From: Branchiostoma floridae
Lineage: Eukaryota; Chordata; Leptocardii; Amphioxiformes; Branchiostomatidae
DNA: 62,000 bases
Assembly: GCF_000003815.2 (NCBI RefSeq)
Contig: NC_049983.1
Coordinates: forward strand, 24,081,710-24,143,709
Reading direction: 5' to 3'
In this document: piece by piece, positions 36,901 to 47,400 of the stretch
Position numbering within the stretch: the first letter of the stretch is position 1
How the letters are laid out: each line of letters opens with the position of its first letter
Position numbers and translations under genes: made by a program
Notes under the pieces: generated by a model
Told to the model about the DNA's origin: nothing
Seen by the model: only the letters and a program-made list of their open reading frames with translations
Database searches by the model: none

Positions 36901-39900
36901 CTGTGCAATGTTTATATGATTAATGATCATGTGTAACGTATGGCTCCTAGTCAATAGATCAGCATTTTCTCTATAGTGACCACCTGTCTATAGTGGCCAC
37001 ATTTCCTAGTGCTGTTGTTGTTTGACATAAACTTTGAACATTTAGATTGTAAGTAACTTTAAACTGCCAGAGTTTCAGCCCAATAAAACACTCTCAGCGC
37101 CAGCCTCGAGGGTATGAACAGACTGACCAGACAGACGAAAATAAATCCTCGAACAAGGTTCAATCGTATCTTCCGGGTCTGGCAGGAAGTTGTTAAACTA
37201 AAAGAATAATAGGCTCGATGGCTGATTGCATACAAAGTAAAACAGTTTAACAGTTTTACAGCTTGAAGAAAACAAACGCTCCTACAGTACCTGCACCTGC
37301 TTGATAATTATTAAATCGTATGCCCTACTTGAATAAAAAAAAGTTCACTTCAATAATGAATGTACCCACATCACAAGGAGCTTATACTTTTTTAAACTTA
37401 CACCTAGTTATCGTACTGAAAATTGTTAATGACATTACATGAAGTCATTCAACAATTTTCAGTCATGATGAAAATTTTCTGAATGGAAGGTGTGATTATT
37501 GTCATTTTCTGAAAAATAGAAGCAAGCTCTGTTTTTACCTGGAATCAATTCACAACACCAGTCCACTTTGGGGGATAATGTACTGTTAAGAGGATGTTCC
37601 ATTTTTGCGCAGGGGTGATTTGGAACAGTCCAATGTTGCGTGGGAAGGGGTATGGCTGAAATATGCTGTATTTGCTCTTAAGCAAATGTCGGCCTTTCTA
37701 GTTTTATATCTTTACATATGAATTTTTGTCTGTCCCAGGGGACGGAATGGGGAAAACTTTTTTCAGTCCCCAGCTGCAAAATTCCTTCAAAGGACTGAAG
37801 GACAGGTGCTGGCTACAACCCTGCCAGTAACCCTTCGCTGTGTTTTTTTGCCCAGGGAGGAATCTACGTCTTCAAACTCTTCGAATACTACTCTGCCAGC
37901 GGGATCTCCCTTCTCTTCATGGCGTTCTCCGAGTGTGTGGCCATCGCCTGGATCTTCGGTGGGTAAAACAGGGGTTCTTTTCATTACAAGTTGAACGTGA
38001 GTCAACAAAGTTCAGAACTGTTTCCGTCTCGCAAACGCCTAACTTTATTTTACGTTTTGACACTGCAAAAAGTACTCTCTGTTGAGAATTCTATTCTATT
38101 ATGACAGTGGCAGAAGTATTCCTCCAATGACAATGTAATTGATTCTGTGGGGGCCATTTTGAAGCAATGTACTCTCGGCTTCGTTATTTGAAGCAATCTA
38201 CTAGTGAGATGTAAACAACCATTCGATCTGTAACCATCCCCGCTTCAGGAGCGAACCGCTTCTATGATAGTATTGAACTGATGATCGGCTACAGGCCCCT
38301 GGTCTGGTTTAAAATCTGCTGGACAGTTCTCACTCCCCTCATCACTGTGGTAAGTATTACTGCATTGCTTATCAGTTATTTATTCCATGAAAGCTTTTCA
38401 AAAATGGAAATCTGCTCTTTCTTTGTTAGATAGATAGAAAGCGGTGATTATGTACATAATAGAAAATAAACCAAGCAACCGGATAGACTCAGTTGTATGC
38501 TTGAAAAATAAAATGAAGTACATGCCCTTGGTAAATCAAAACAGATAATGATCGATGACTTAACGTACATACAACAACAACAGCAAGCAACTAGAAAATG
38601 ATCTAGGCAGATAAAATAAAAGTACTAACTAGGCAGATATTTCAGATTGGGCACCCACTTAATCTCCAAGCAGATTCCTCCGTGGCATAAGAAAGTAACA
38701 TAAGCTGGGGAAGGAGTTAGCCGGCAGAGGGGTATAATTTGCCACTTTCATCAGTGACTGAGTATTACTACGGTTTAGAGTTCTGAAGATGAAGAAAGAC
38801 AACGTATGTCGTCTGAAACTTCTGGCTCATTGGAGAATTTATGTAGCATTTTAAAAATCTATTTTGTATTGACCATTGTTTTACTTGGATGACTCACCTG
38901 TAACGACGTGACGTAACCTACGGTCCAATTTTCTCACGCTTTAGGGCATCGTCCTGTTCATGTGTGTGACGTGGTCTCCGATGGAGTTTCAGCACTTCAC
39001 TGGGACCTACTACTTCCCGACCTGGGCGGAGGGTATCGGGTGGGTCATGATGGCGGTGTCCATCATCTGTGTACCCGTCACAGCCGTGGTCAAGATGTGG
39101 CAGGCCAAGGGCACATTCCGGGAGGTGAGGGAGGATTGATTGTTATTGATTGAGTGTGTGAGTGAGTGTGTGAGTGAGTGAGTGAGTGAGTGAGTGAGTG
39201 AGTGAGTGAATGAATGAGTGAGAGTGAGTGATTGAGTGAGTTAGAGAGAGTGAGTGAGTGATTGAGTGAGTGAGAGTGAGTGAGTGAATGAATGAGTGAG
39301 AGTGAGTGAGTTAGAGAGAGTGAGTGAGTGAGTGATTGAGTGATTGAGTGAGTGCGTGATTGAGTGAGTGATTGAGTGAGTGAGAGAGAGTGAGTGAGTG
39401 AGTGTGATTGAGTGAGTGAGTGAAGATGGAAAGTCCTTGAATAAAGGCAGAATGTGTCCCTTTGCATCATTTCCACCAATATTCTAATTTCAAGATTTGC
39501 CAGACGATGGCACACTTCGGCAGTGAGGGAGGATTGATTATTTTGATTACCTGTGATCACATTACGCGCAACAGTTACGCCACCACACAAATGCAGAAGT
39601 AATACCAGAATATGATACAAACTTCCTGGCACTTCAGATGTGGTCGCGTGATTGGTTATTCATTCAATCCCGAGGTCAGCATAAAATCTGGTTAATGTAT
39701 TCTTTGCTGTTAGATCAAACTTTAGCTATCTGGTGACACACGTATGGTAATGTTAGCTATTACAGGTACAGATGAATTATCATGATAATGATACCGTTCT
39801 GTCCCCGCAGCGTTGGCGAGAGGTGACCACGCCCCAGCTCCAGTACCACCAGCTAAGAGACAAGGACAGGCTGGCGCGGGGACTCAGATTCGACTCCGAC

Positions 39901-39957
39901 CCCTCCACACCCCCGCCCCCGTACTCCAGTCATAAGCAGCACGATGCAGAGCTGTAG
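21729..39957 (+). CDS. SLC6-type Na+/Cl- coupled solute transporter, gene 2 (two alternative first exons)
   Basis: First exon 21729-21939 or 25788-26004, then 27813-27944, 28573-28717, 29493-29624, 29821-29953, 30481-30615, 31106-31209, 31690-31814, 32485-32597, 33291-33425, 37856-37958, 38249-38349, 38945-39124, 39811-39957. All borders are GT-AG and no frame breaks were found. The product has 631 or 633 residues, the usual SLC6 size, with 12 TM helices. Likely role: uptake of a zwitterionic amino acid or similar osmolyte or transmitter, driven by Na+ and Cl-, at the plasma membrane. Seen: Gly instead of Asp in TM1, TM2 Tyr (FLIPYF), the TM3 Tyr pair (NIYYII), TM6 [19 protein letters not shown] and TM7 NCFTSLYSG (Asn and Ser of the known Cl- site). 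It ends DAEL, a diverged PDZ-type tail. The substrate is not predictable from sequence alone. Confidence 0.9.
22552..23076. mobile_element. Nested hAT-like and fold-back elements, gene 2 copy
   Basis: The outer element starts CAGGGCTCGAAAT and ends ATTTCGAGCC. Inside, 22572-22696 is a palindrome (TTGCTAAACTTTACTTCCAA against its complement). The internal GGGCTCGAAATAC at about 22735 pairs with the right end, and CCTGCAC/GTGCAGG repeats fill the middle. The whole sits inside another repeat whose uninterrupted relative is seen inverted at 57345-57525. The gene 3 copy is 42090-42687. Confidence 0.55.
23206..23445. mobile_element. piggyBac-like MITE, gene 2 intron 1
   Basis: TTAA flanks (23202-23205 and 23446-23449). 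The arms begin AGGTGCACTCTCACTGCAC and contain GCGTCAAGCTTGCGTCACTG. It is shared with gene 3 at the same place, so it predates that duplication. Confidence 0.8.
24985..25345 (+). mobile_element. 3' fragment of a Penelope-like element with hammerhead-like core
   Basis: One frame reads [13 protein letters not shown], then [11 protein letters not shown], then a stop. This resembles the end of the GIY-YIG region of Penelope-like elements (I..PxLNR.GG..LS..WD). About 150 bp further, CTGAAGA (25261-25267), a perfect 6-bp stem GAGTGA/TCACTC and GAAAC (25287-25291) give the CUGANGA-stem II-GAAA core of a hammerhead ribozyme. Known Penelope-like elements carry such ribozymes. Stem III is not convincing here. 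The homologue is at 44725-45085. Confidence 0.5.
25531..25787 (+). promoter_or_regulatory. 5' region of gene 2 exon 1b
   Basis: CCCAGTTGGCAAGTTGTCAT, CTCCAGGCTATTCTGAG, TTTCTTACATGAAAC and GGTACCGTCTATCAAGG are in the same order as at exon 1a. The nuclear-receptor-like TGACCTT has become TGATCTC, a candidate difference in control between the two starts. Confidence 0.5.
25788..26004 (+). CDS. SLC6 gene 2, alternative first exon 1b
   Basis: Starts [15 protein letters not shown], linker [17 protein letters not shown]1 [12 protein letters not shown] then [16 protein letters not shown], donor at 26005, phase 1. It differs from 1a across the N-terminus and by IGL for VGF in TM1. The same differences mark 1b of gene 3, so the two types have been kept apart. 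Confidence 0.85.
26541..26930 (+). repeat. Tandem duplication, about 203-bp period, gene 2 only
   Basis: The segment beginning CCCAGTGGCAGTGGGCCACA occurs at 26541 and again at 26744, the second copy lacking about 15-20 bp. Gene 3 has one copy (46379-46580). Confidence 0.9.
27946..28130. mobile_element. MITE abutting the exon 2 donor, gene 2
   Basis: The left end TAAGGCTTAGGTCACATTTC overlaps donor positions +2 to +6. The right end (AAATGTGACCTAACCCTAAG) is its inverted repeat, and both are followed inward by CCGGG(G/T)CCCGG-type sequence. Relatives: 47140-47323 (gene 3, same site) and 59961-60175. Gene 1 lacks it, with donor GTAAGTTG. Confidence 0.75.
28179..28310. other. Assembly gap, 132 N
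   Basis: It lies within intron 2 of gene 2. Gene 3 has about 133 bases at the matching place (about 47373-47506), so the gap is probably well sized and hides no exon. Confidence 0.97.
28811..29020 (+). repeat. Three echoes of exon 3 end plus donor, gene 2 intron 3
   Basis: TGCGA(G/T)AACCCATGGAA with ACGGAATAGTAAGG recurs at 28811, 28899 and 28987, the last two exactly 88 bp apart. The true exon 3 end is at 28692-28717. Use of any distal donor would read through TAG TAA. Gene 3 keeps one good copy at 48011-48043 and a weaker one near 48109. Confidence 0.9.
32105..32430 (-). mobile_element. Inverted SINE-body fragment, gene 2 intron 8
   Basis: CGCACCATCGCACGTGTGGG and GGTTCTTTAACGTGCAT are the reverse complement of the SINE body at 11281-11760. 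Gene 3 lacks the block at the matching place (about 51355), so it entered gene 2 after the duplication or was lost from gene 3. Confidence 0.6.
32613..32955 (+). mobile_element. 5'-truncated non-LTR retrotransposon, gene 2 intron 9
   Basis: The frame starting 32607 reads [18 protein letters not shown], then [14 protein letters not shown], with a stop at 32844-32846. This is the Cys/His region after the reverse transcriptase of CR1/L2-like elements. The 3' end is GTTGTGCAATAAAGTTATC. Gene 3 has the empty site GGGTACTTCATAAAACATC. The target duplication is at most a few bases. Confidence 0.75.
34999..35540. repeat. Tandem repeat inside the hAT-like element, about 165-bp period
   Basis: Units beginning (C/T)CCTGTACCCTGGTATTACAA start at about 34999, 35163, 35327 and 35493. 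Open frames on the minus strand here are by-products of the repeat. Confidence 0.9.
35810..36465. repeat. Direct repeat pair of about 300 bp inside the hAT-like element
   Basis: GGGGGAGCGAAGCCCGCC to TGTTGACGGTCT (35815-36095) recurs diverged as GGGCGAAGCCCCCCCGGAAG to TGTTGACGGTCT (36160-36463). Confidence 0.7.
39134..39425. repeat. (GTGA)n-type microsatellite, gene 2 intron 13
   Basis: A homologue of the gene 1 array, about 90 bp shorter. The unique sequence beyond it matches gene 1 19722-20109 almost base for base, including the exon 13 echo at 39514-39545. Confidence 0.95.
39811..39957 (+). CDS. Gene 2 exon 14, single-copy C-terminus
   Basis: [46 protein letters not shown] and stop. The 3' flank matches that of the third C-terminal copy in gene 1, so gene 2 looks like a collapse from several units to one. 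The start of the last unit resembles copy 1 and its end (SHKQHD) resembles copy 3. Confidence 0.85.
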   Translation, partial: RWREVTTPQLQYHQLRDKDRLARGLRFDSDPSTPPPPYSSHKQHDAEL

Positions 39958-40874
39958 GCTGGGGCATAGTCAAGGAAAAAAAGCAAGCACGGGGAAAACC
40001 CTATGTTCAGACACCCCTATCTTTCTACCGTATCAAAAGCTGTCCAGAACATGACGTATCAAACCAGATGTTCCGCTGCAGTAACAGCAGAAAGCCACTA
40101 GGGGGGCAGAAAATCTGTACCTTACCGTACCTTTCTACGCTGCATTACATTGGCTGCGTCACTGCAGCCGGGAGATTTGAAAGGCGATCAACAGACTTCA
40201 TCGATAGAAACGTGTGTTTTCTTGTCTTCTTTGTCATACGTTTTGTATGATATTCTCATTTGAAGTCAAGGGTAACACACATTTAATTTATTACCCAGCG
40301 ACGCCGCAAACGTGATGCAGTCCAGTGAGTCCCTACATTGTTGCGGGTGTCGGAAATAGTGATATCGGGATATGAGGGCGTAACCCAGTAGCCCACTACT
40401 TCTCTGATGTCACGTTTTGTGTCGAAACTTGAAGTGTAATCATACGATTTTCGTATGATTTTGCAAGCCTTGTCCACAGATGGTCCAATGTCTCTACGAA
40501 CCTTCTTCCCTTTGAGACCACTTTATTTGCTTGCCGTCTCCTTCACAACGCACCCCCCCCCCCCTTTTACTCTTCTTCCTCAGACAAGTAAGGAGATTGA
40601 TCTGGACCAGACCATCACCAGATCACCATGGTAGCTAACACGCTGCAGTGTTTGATTACAACATGTAGCAAGTGGTAGGACAGGAGCTGGGTATCATATG
40701 ATGTTATAGGAATGTATTTGAGTAAGTGGAGAAGTGTTGTGTTGTGGCTTCTTGTCTTATGGCGTTTTATGTAAACTACACACCAAGAACAAGGTCGCGC
40801 GCGCCAACACACACGCACACTCACACACACACACACGCACACCAACGAACAAGCATACGCACAAACACAAACTC

Positions 40875-41276
40875 ACGCTGACAGACAAGGAAAACACAAG
40901 AGTTCTCTACCTTGGAGCAAAACATTTATAAAATGTCTCCTCCCATATAGCCTCCTCCCATATAGCCGGCTAGATTGACCTGTCCTTGACCTGACCTCGG
41001 GTTGGCCTCACCGATCCGCCGCTCAGTTGGTATGTTGCTATAAAACATGACCTTAGATAACTCCTTAACTTCACACCCCAAGGCAAAGGGGTCGCATGTC
41101 GAGTGTTTGCAGGAATGCATATGGGCAGGTTGTTAATTGAACTCCAGGGTATTCTAAGTGCTACAAGGTCGGCTGATTCCAAACGGCCGTTGTCGGGCTC
41201 ACATCGGTTTCTTACATGAAACTCTACAAGGTACCGTCTATCAAGGTGTTTTGGGATATTTTCTAGCCGCACGAAA
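40875..41276 (+). promoter_or_regulatory. 5' region of gene 3 exon 1a
   Basis: Nearly identical to 21340-21728, with a small tandem duplication CCTCCCATATAG (40936-40967) and the same TGACCTTAGATAA block. Confidence 0.55.
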
Positions 41277-41490
41277 ATGGCGGGAAATGAGGAAAGTTAC
41301 ACGGATGCGTTGGCCTTGACAACAACAAACGCCGCGGCCACTGTAGACGAGGAGGAAGAAGAAGGATCGGAGACCGACAAGCGGCCGACTTGGGGTCACA
41401 AGGTGGAGTTTATCCTGTCGTGTGTCGGCTTTGCGGTCGGGTTTGGAAACGTGTGGAGGTTTCCATACCTTTGCTACAGGAACGGCGGAG
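41277..41490 (+). CDS. SLC6 gene 3, first exon 1a
   Basis: [18 protein letters not shown], a longer acidic run [24 protein letters not shown]1 of the VGF type, phase 1 donor. It gives 632 residues with exons 2-14. Confidence 0.85.
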
Positions 41491-44400
41491 GTAAGAACAC
41501 TGCATTGCGGGTGTTATTTTCTAACATGAACCAAATTTGAAAATACCTCATCACACACGAAGAATTAACTATTCATAAACCAGTAAGTAAGTAGTCTGCC
41601 AATACGTAAACAAACCCAACAAACATCATTTTGATGAACAGGTCTAGATTTCTGAACAACGTCCAACTTTGATGATCCAAGAGATATCATTTTTTGAACC
41701 AAAAGAAGTGAATAATAAAGTTGTTAAGGTCAAGGTTACATGCAAGTGGACAAATTTCCAGAAATACATGCCAAGAGAGTTTTTCAACATCTATTTCTGA
41801 ACATCGCTCCAGTTGAAGATTTACCATGTAATGCATATAGCTGTAATATATTTTGAGGGTACTCAAGCTTGGAAGCGAGATATCTGACTATTTATTTGTA
41901 TAATGCAACTGCTGCCTTGTCCCAATTCATTGTCAAATCTCTAATGCAACTGTTTGTATTCAGAAAGAAATATTATCTGTAGAATGACAATTCTTTCCTC
42001 TGTTGTTGTGCACTTGACGTGTAAGGGTGTAAATGGTGCAGCCACAAACGCCGTGTGATCGCTCATTTACGGCTTTTTGTGACAGCCATCAGGGATCGAA
42101 ATATCATAGAAAAAAATGCTAAACTTTACTTCCAACACTGTAATAACTATATATATAAATAAAGAGAGAGACTTACCCTCTAAATTTTCGGTCAATCTCC
42201 GTCGACCTTGTTCACAGAATGACAGACGGACCAGGTCGACGAAGATTGACCGAAAATTTAGAGGGTATAGTTATTACAGTGTTGTAAGTAAAGTTTAGCA
42301 ATTTTTTCTACAATGTATTCTACCAACACAGATGAACAGATGCTAAGGGCTCGAAATACTTTGTTCTGCATACCTGCACTGGTGCAGGTAACATTGAAAA
42401 TTACCTGCACCAGACAAATTTTACCTGCACCACCCTGAATTTAGGAAGCATGGATCATACTAAAATTGTTCAGGAACCATTGCTAGTTTTTTTCTTTCAT
42501 ACTTTATAGGTGGTAACAGTCAATACAGCTGATAACAATCCATATATACTTACATGTAAGTATATTTATGTATAAAGCCCAGTGCATAGACCAGTGCAGA
42601 TTAGGTGCAGGTAGACATCAGAAATACCTGCACAACTTCAATTTTACCTACACTAACCTGCATATGCAGGTGGTATTTCGAGCCCTGCCCATGCATGTGT
42701 CCTAAAAAGATCAACTGTCTCGCAACACAAAAGGCTGTCTTGGATCCTTGTCTGTGGTCGGTTCTGTCACAGCCTGCTTGAAATCCCCATGGCATCAAAA
42801 TCATACGACGATCTAAAGGTGCACTCTCACTGCACTTGCGTCAAGCTTGCGTCACTGCGGGGTTGGTTCAGTGCGTCACCGTTTTGTTATTTTCGCCTAT
42901 TGTTTATAATTTAGATATTGCGTAATACGTAAAAGTATGAATTAGAAGACGATAAAGTAAATAAAAAGTAAGAAAATTCGTTTTATCTCTGAAATTCGAT
43001 GCGTATCTTTCGAACCCCGCAGTGACGCAAGCGTGACGCAAGTGTGGTGAGAGTGCACTTGACCGGTTGTGACCGCGCACTAACGCAACACAGCAACACT
43101 AACTGGTGCACGCAACACTCTCAAGGACGGAGAATGTATGGTAGAGCAAAGTCCATGCTTAAAAACAGCTCAATTACATGGCTATACCTTTATGTGGATC
43201 CAAAGATAACACAATTACTTGGAAAAATACTTTGATTCATCGTTAGTACCTGATGTAGCTGCTTCATTTTTCTGTCATAGATTGAAATAAAAGTGGCAAA
43301 AATGTAGCAGTTATGTCAACAACTGTCGAAAAATGCTCAAACTGCAACCCACATAAACAATAGCAATTTATGTTCACATACGCGTAGTTAGGACTGTACC
43401 ATTGTGGAGGATTTCGAGGGGTGAAAAATGTACTGAAGGCTTAAAAATGTGATAACTATAGTAAGCCTTTAGAATACACCCTAACAAGGACACATCATCA
43501 GTGATGAAACAATGAACCAATCCCATAACACTACCACATACTAATCAACATGACCATGTGACCTTTTATGTATTGCTTTGAAATTTACAGAGTCGAAGTT
43601 GTAGATGATAAGGACAATAACGACAGACAAGAATCTCATTTTCACCATATAGAAGTAGAATAACTATCGGAAGACCCGTCATAAATGAATTATCAAAGTC
43701 ATCATCATAATATAATATAATAGCCTTTATTGCACATTCATGCCCTATCGGGCTAAGTACAGGCATATAGATACAAAGGGTAGTAATGCAGTAAACATGG
43801 TTTCTAAGACTAATCTAAAACATAAATTCTAAAACTATTCTAATACATTTGTTCGGCTTCTTCTCGTTTCTTAGTTATGTTAAATATGTAAAGTAGGGGG
43901 GGGGGTTAAGGTCCCGGGTTAGGGCGGGCAGCCCTCCTGCCTGGCACGGAAGCACTCAACAGTGGGAGCACTTAGTACCGTACCAGGCAGGGAATTCAAC
44001 TCCGGAATTGTTCTGGGAAAGTATGAGAATCTGTATGTGTCTGTGCGGGCGAAAATTGGCTGGTACTTGAATTGGTGGCTACCCCGAGTCCGCCCTTGGG
44101 TTGGTTTGAGCAAGTTCCCTGTATCTATGTTAATCCTGTTATTAACCAACTGATAAAAAAAGGTTGAGGAAGTATAAAATCTATATGACAGAATGATATG
44201 ATATGATATGATGATATGTAGCTACGATGCAAAACCTAGACATCTACATGTATGTAGAACTGGGTGGGTTGATCATTTGCAATCCGTATAGCACAATATC
44301 TGATATCTAGCTATATGCACTCTTTTAAATCAGTATGTTCTATGTATACAGTATCATTGCTGTGCGATTGTAATCAATACCAATGTCCATCATACTTGGT

Positions 44401-47400
44401 GTGCTTCCAAATAAAGAGGGTAAATGAACTTGACAAATGTAAGAAGTTGTATAAATATATTGCCATGATATTCAGCCCATTTAAAACGAGTGTTTATAAA
44501 TACTACCAGTCAGTTTTTGATCTTGGTACCCGGGAATACTAAACGTGGCGACAACCACTATATACACGAGAGGCGCGCCATGAATGTGGTGACCAAGTGC
44601 ATGGGGCACAGCAGGAATTTTGGACAGCAAATTCTTTCAGCACTTTGATCATAGCCTTCGTAAAAGCGCCGCCATCTTTGTTTGCACCTTTAAGACGGTC
44701 AATGACATTGTTCTGTTACGTTGTTGATCTGAGGAAAATAGAATTGCTAACTACGAGCGGATCTACAACCCCACCTTAAACAGGAAGGGAGGGCTGCACG
44801 TAGAACTTTCCAGTACATGGGACCCCGCCTTGCATCACAAAGGACATTAGTTTTTCCTATGGTGTTGTCTGACCATAGGAAACTATGCTTACATGATTTG
44901 CATTTGAGTAACTTTGCATATGATCCTAACGAGTTGGTGGTTAAACCAGTTTTTCTAGTTAGCTGTACTTGTATGGAATTGTTCTGCTAGTTCATTCTAG
45001 TGACGCTGAAGAAGAGTGATGGATGTCACTCGAAACGTCCGGAAGTAAATATCCGTTTTTTATCCAGTTGTAGAGATTGATTTGTATTTGAAGTATTGCT
45101 AACTCTATCTAATGCATTGCTCTGTGCAAGAACAGCCCATTATTGCAGAAAAATACGTTACTACTGCCCATACATAGATTATGCCTTCACTTCAATCCAA
45201 AATGGAATTGAAAAAAAACAAACTCAAGGCAAAAATTTACTCTAGCAAACCAAGGAGCTTATAAAATCCAGCGCCCAGTTGGCAAGTTGTCATAAAACAT
45301 GATCTCAAATAGCCCCTTGACTTCACACCCACGGGATGGGGTCCGATATGGTTCGTGTTGGCAGGATCGCTTAACGGTCGGTTGTTACATGAACTCCAGA
45401 CTATTCTGAGCACACCAAGGTCGGCTGCTTCCGAACGGCAGGCACCGGTAGCACATCAGTTTCTTACATGAAATTCTTCAAGGTACCGTCTATCAAGGCC
45501 CCACCATCTCCAACCAGGACCTACTAGAAGCTAACGAGAAGGCCGTGGCCTGGCTGCAGTACTGGCACGGAACGATATGATAATGATCAAGGTGTTTGGG
45601 GACATTTTCTAGCCGCGCGAAAATGGCGGGAAACGAGGAAAGTTACACCGATGGGTTCGACATGACAATGACCAACGACACGACGGCGGTCACCGCAGAC
45701 GAAAAGCAAGAAGGTTCAGAGCCCGACATGAGGCCGACTTGGGGACACAAGGTGGATTTTATCCTGTCATGTATCGGCTTAGCCGTCGGGTTTGGGAACG
45801 TGTGGAGGTTTCCATACCTTTGCTACAGGAACGGAGGAGGTAAGAACACTGCATTGCGGTACACATGACGTGTAATGCGACACGGTAAGATAGTAAAAGG
45901 ATAGCATGTCACAGTCCATGTTTGAAACATTTACATTATATGGCAATTCATTTTTGCATGTATTCATATATATGCGTGTATGTTTGTGTGTAGCTGTGTG
46001 TGCGTGTGTGTGTGGCTGTGTGTGTTTGTGTGTATAAAGCATAATGTTAACTCGAGAAGTCGTGTTAGGGGTTGGCAAAAGGAAGAAACGGTTTATGCTA
46101 TGCCCCCTAACGGCTATCAGTTAGTACTACAGCGAAACGTCTGATTTTGATACGTCTTGCTCTCTGGTGTAAGGTGTAATTATTTTGCCATTCAGTGATT
46201 GTAATCAATCTTGTCTGTCTTGGTGTGCTTCCAAATATGGTAAATACTTGAACGTGAGTAAATAAGCTATAAATGGATTGTCATGATATCCAGTCCATTT
46301 AAGACGGGTGTGTATCAACACCTCCAATCTGTTTCTGATCTATGCATGACAAATGTGTTGGAAACGGCCCCATCTGACCCAGTGGCAGTGGGCCACAGCT
46401 GTCTGTGCGGCTGCGCAGGATATTCAAATAGAAAACTCATTTCAGCACTTTAGGGTAGCAGAACACAATATTATGTGCGTATCGTAGTTAGTAGTTCGAA
46501 CACACAAAGCAGTGCGTCGCAGACACAGTACTTGAAAGAGCTGTAATAACTTTGCTTTTATCCCCCCATGCAACAATTGACTCCTCCAAACATATCACAA
46601 CGGAAACTGATGGACTCTTCCATGATCAAATACATCCTCCACGGCCACTCCCTAGCGCAAAGGCTACCCGCGAACAGTAGTGTCCATGTCATTTGACTTC
46701 AACGTAAGCAGGAACTCAAAATTGCAAACTACAACACATTGTTTTGTAAAAATTCCGCCAAATAAATCAATGAATCAGAAAATTACAAATACATAGTACA
46801 CACAAATACACAATATCCTAATGTAGTAGGTCACCTAACTTCAATAAACTGTTAGACTAAAACATGTATTTACTTGCAAATGTTACCTTTGTGTTTCTTC
46901 TGTCGTAGTTTGTACCTCAGACAATCTGTTGGGTAGAGAAATAATTGATCACCCCTCGTTACCTACCTGAGCAGTACAGTCCGTCTCTCCCCTCTCCCCA
47001 TCCCAGGAGCGTTCCTGATCCCATACTTCATCTGCCTGGTGGCAGGGGGTGTTCCTGTCTTCTTCCTGGAGATCTTCCTGGGCCAGTTCATGAGCCAGGG
47101 CGGCATCGGCTGCTGGAAGATATGCCCCATACTCCAGGGTAAGGCTTAGGTCACATTTCAAAACCGGGGCCCCGGCCGGGATATTTTAAGAAACGAAAAG
47201 TTAACATGTATATACATATCAGGCCCATGAATCTTATTTTCACATTTTGTGTATTTTGATGTCTTTTTGCTTCGGAAACCTGCCATGCCGGGCCCCGGTT
47301 TGGAAATGTGACCTAACCCTAAGGTTGAAAAAAAAAAGGTTAACATATTACGATAAACTTGAAATGTTCCGTTTAAAATGTACTAGCTATTTTTCTTGGC

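Larger units (their letters stand above)
34500..37823. mobile_element. hAT-like DNA transposon, 3324 bp, non-autonomous, gene 2 intron 10
   Basis: Perfect 16-bp terminal inverted repeats CAGGGTTGTAGCCAGC (34500-34515) and its complement (37808-37823) are flanked by the 8-bp duplication CCAGTAAC (34492-34499, 37824-37831). Gene 3 carries one CCAGTAAC, the empty site (about 53304-53311). An 8-bp target duplication with CAG-type ends is typical of hAT. No transposase frame is evident. The right end lies 32 bp from the exon 11 acceptor. Confidence 0.85.
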
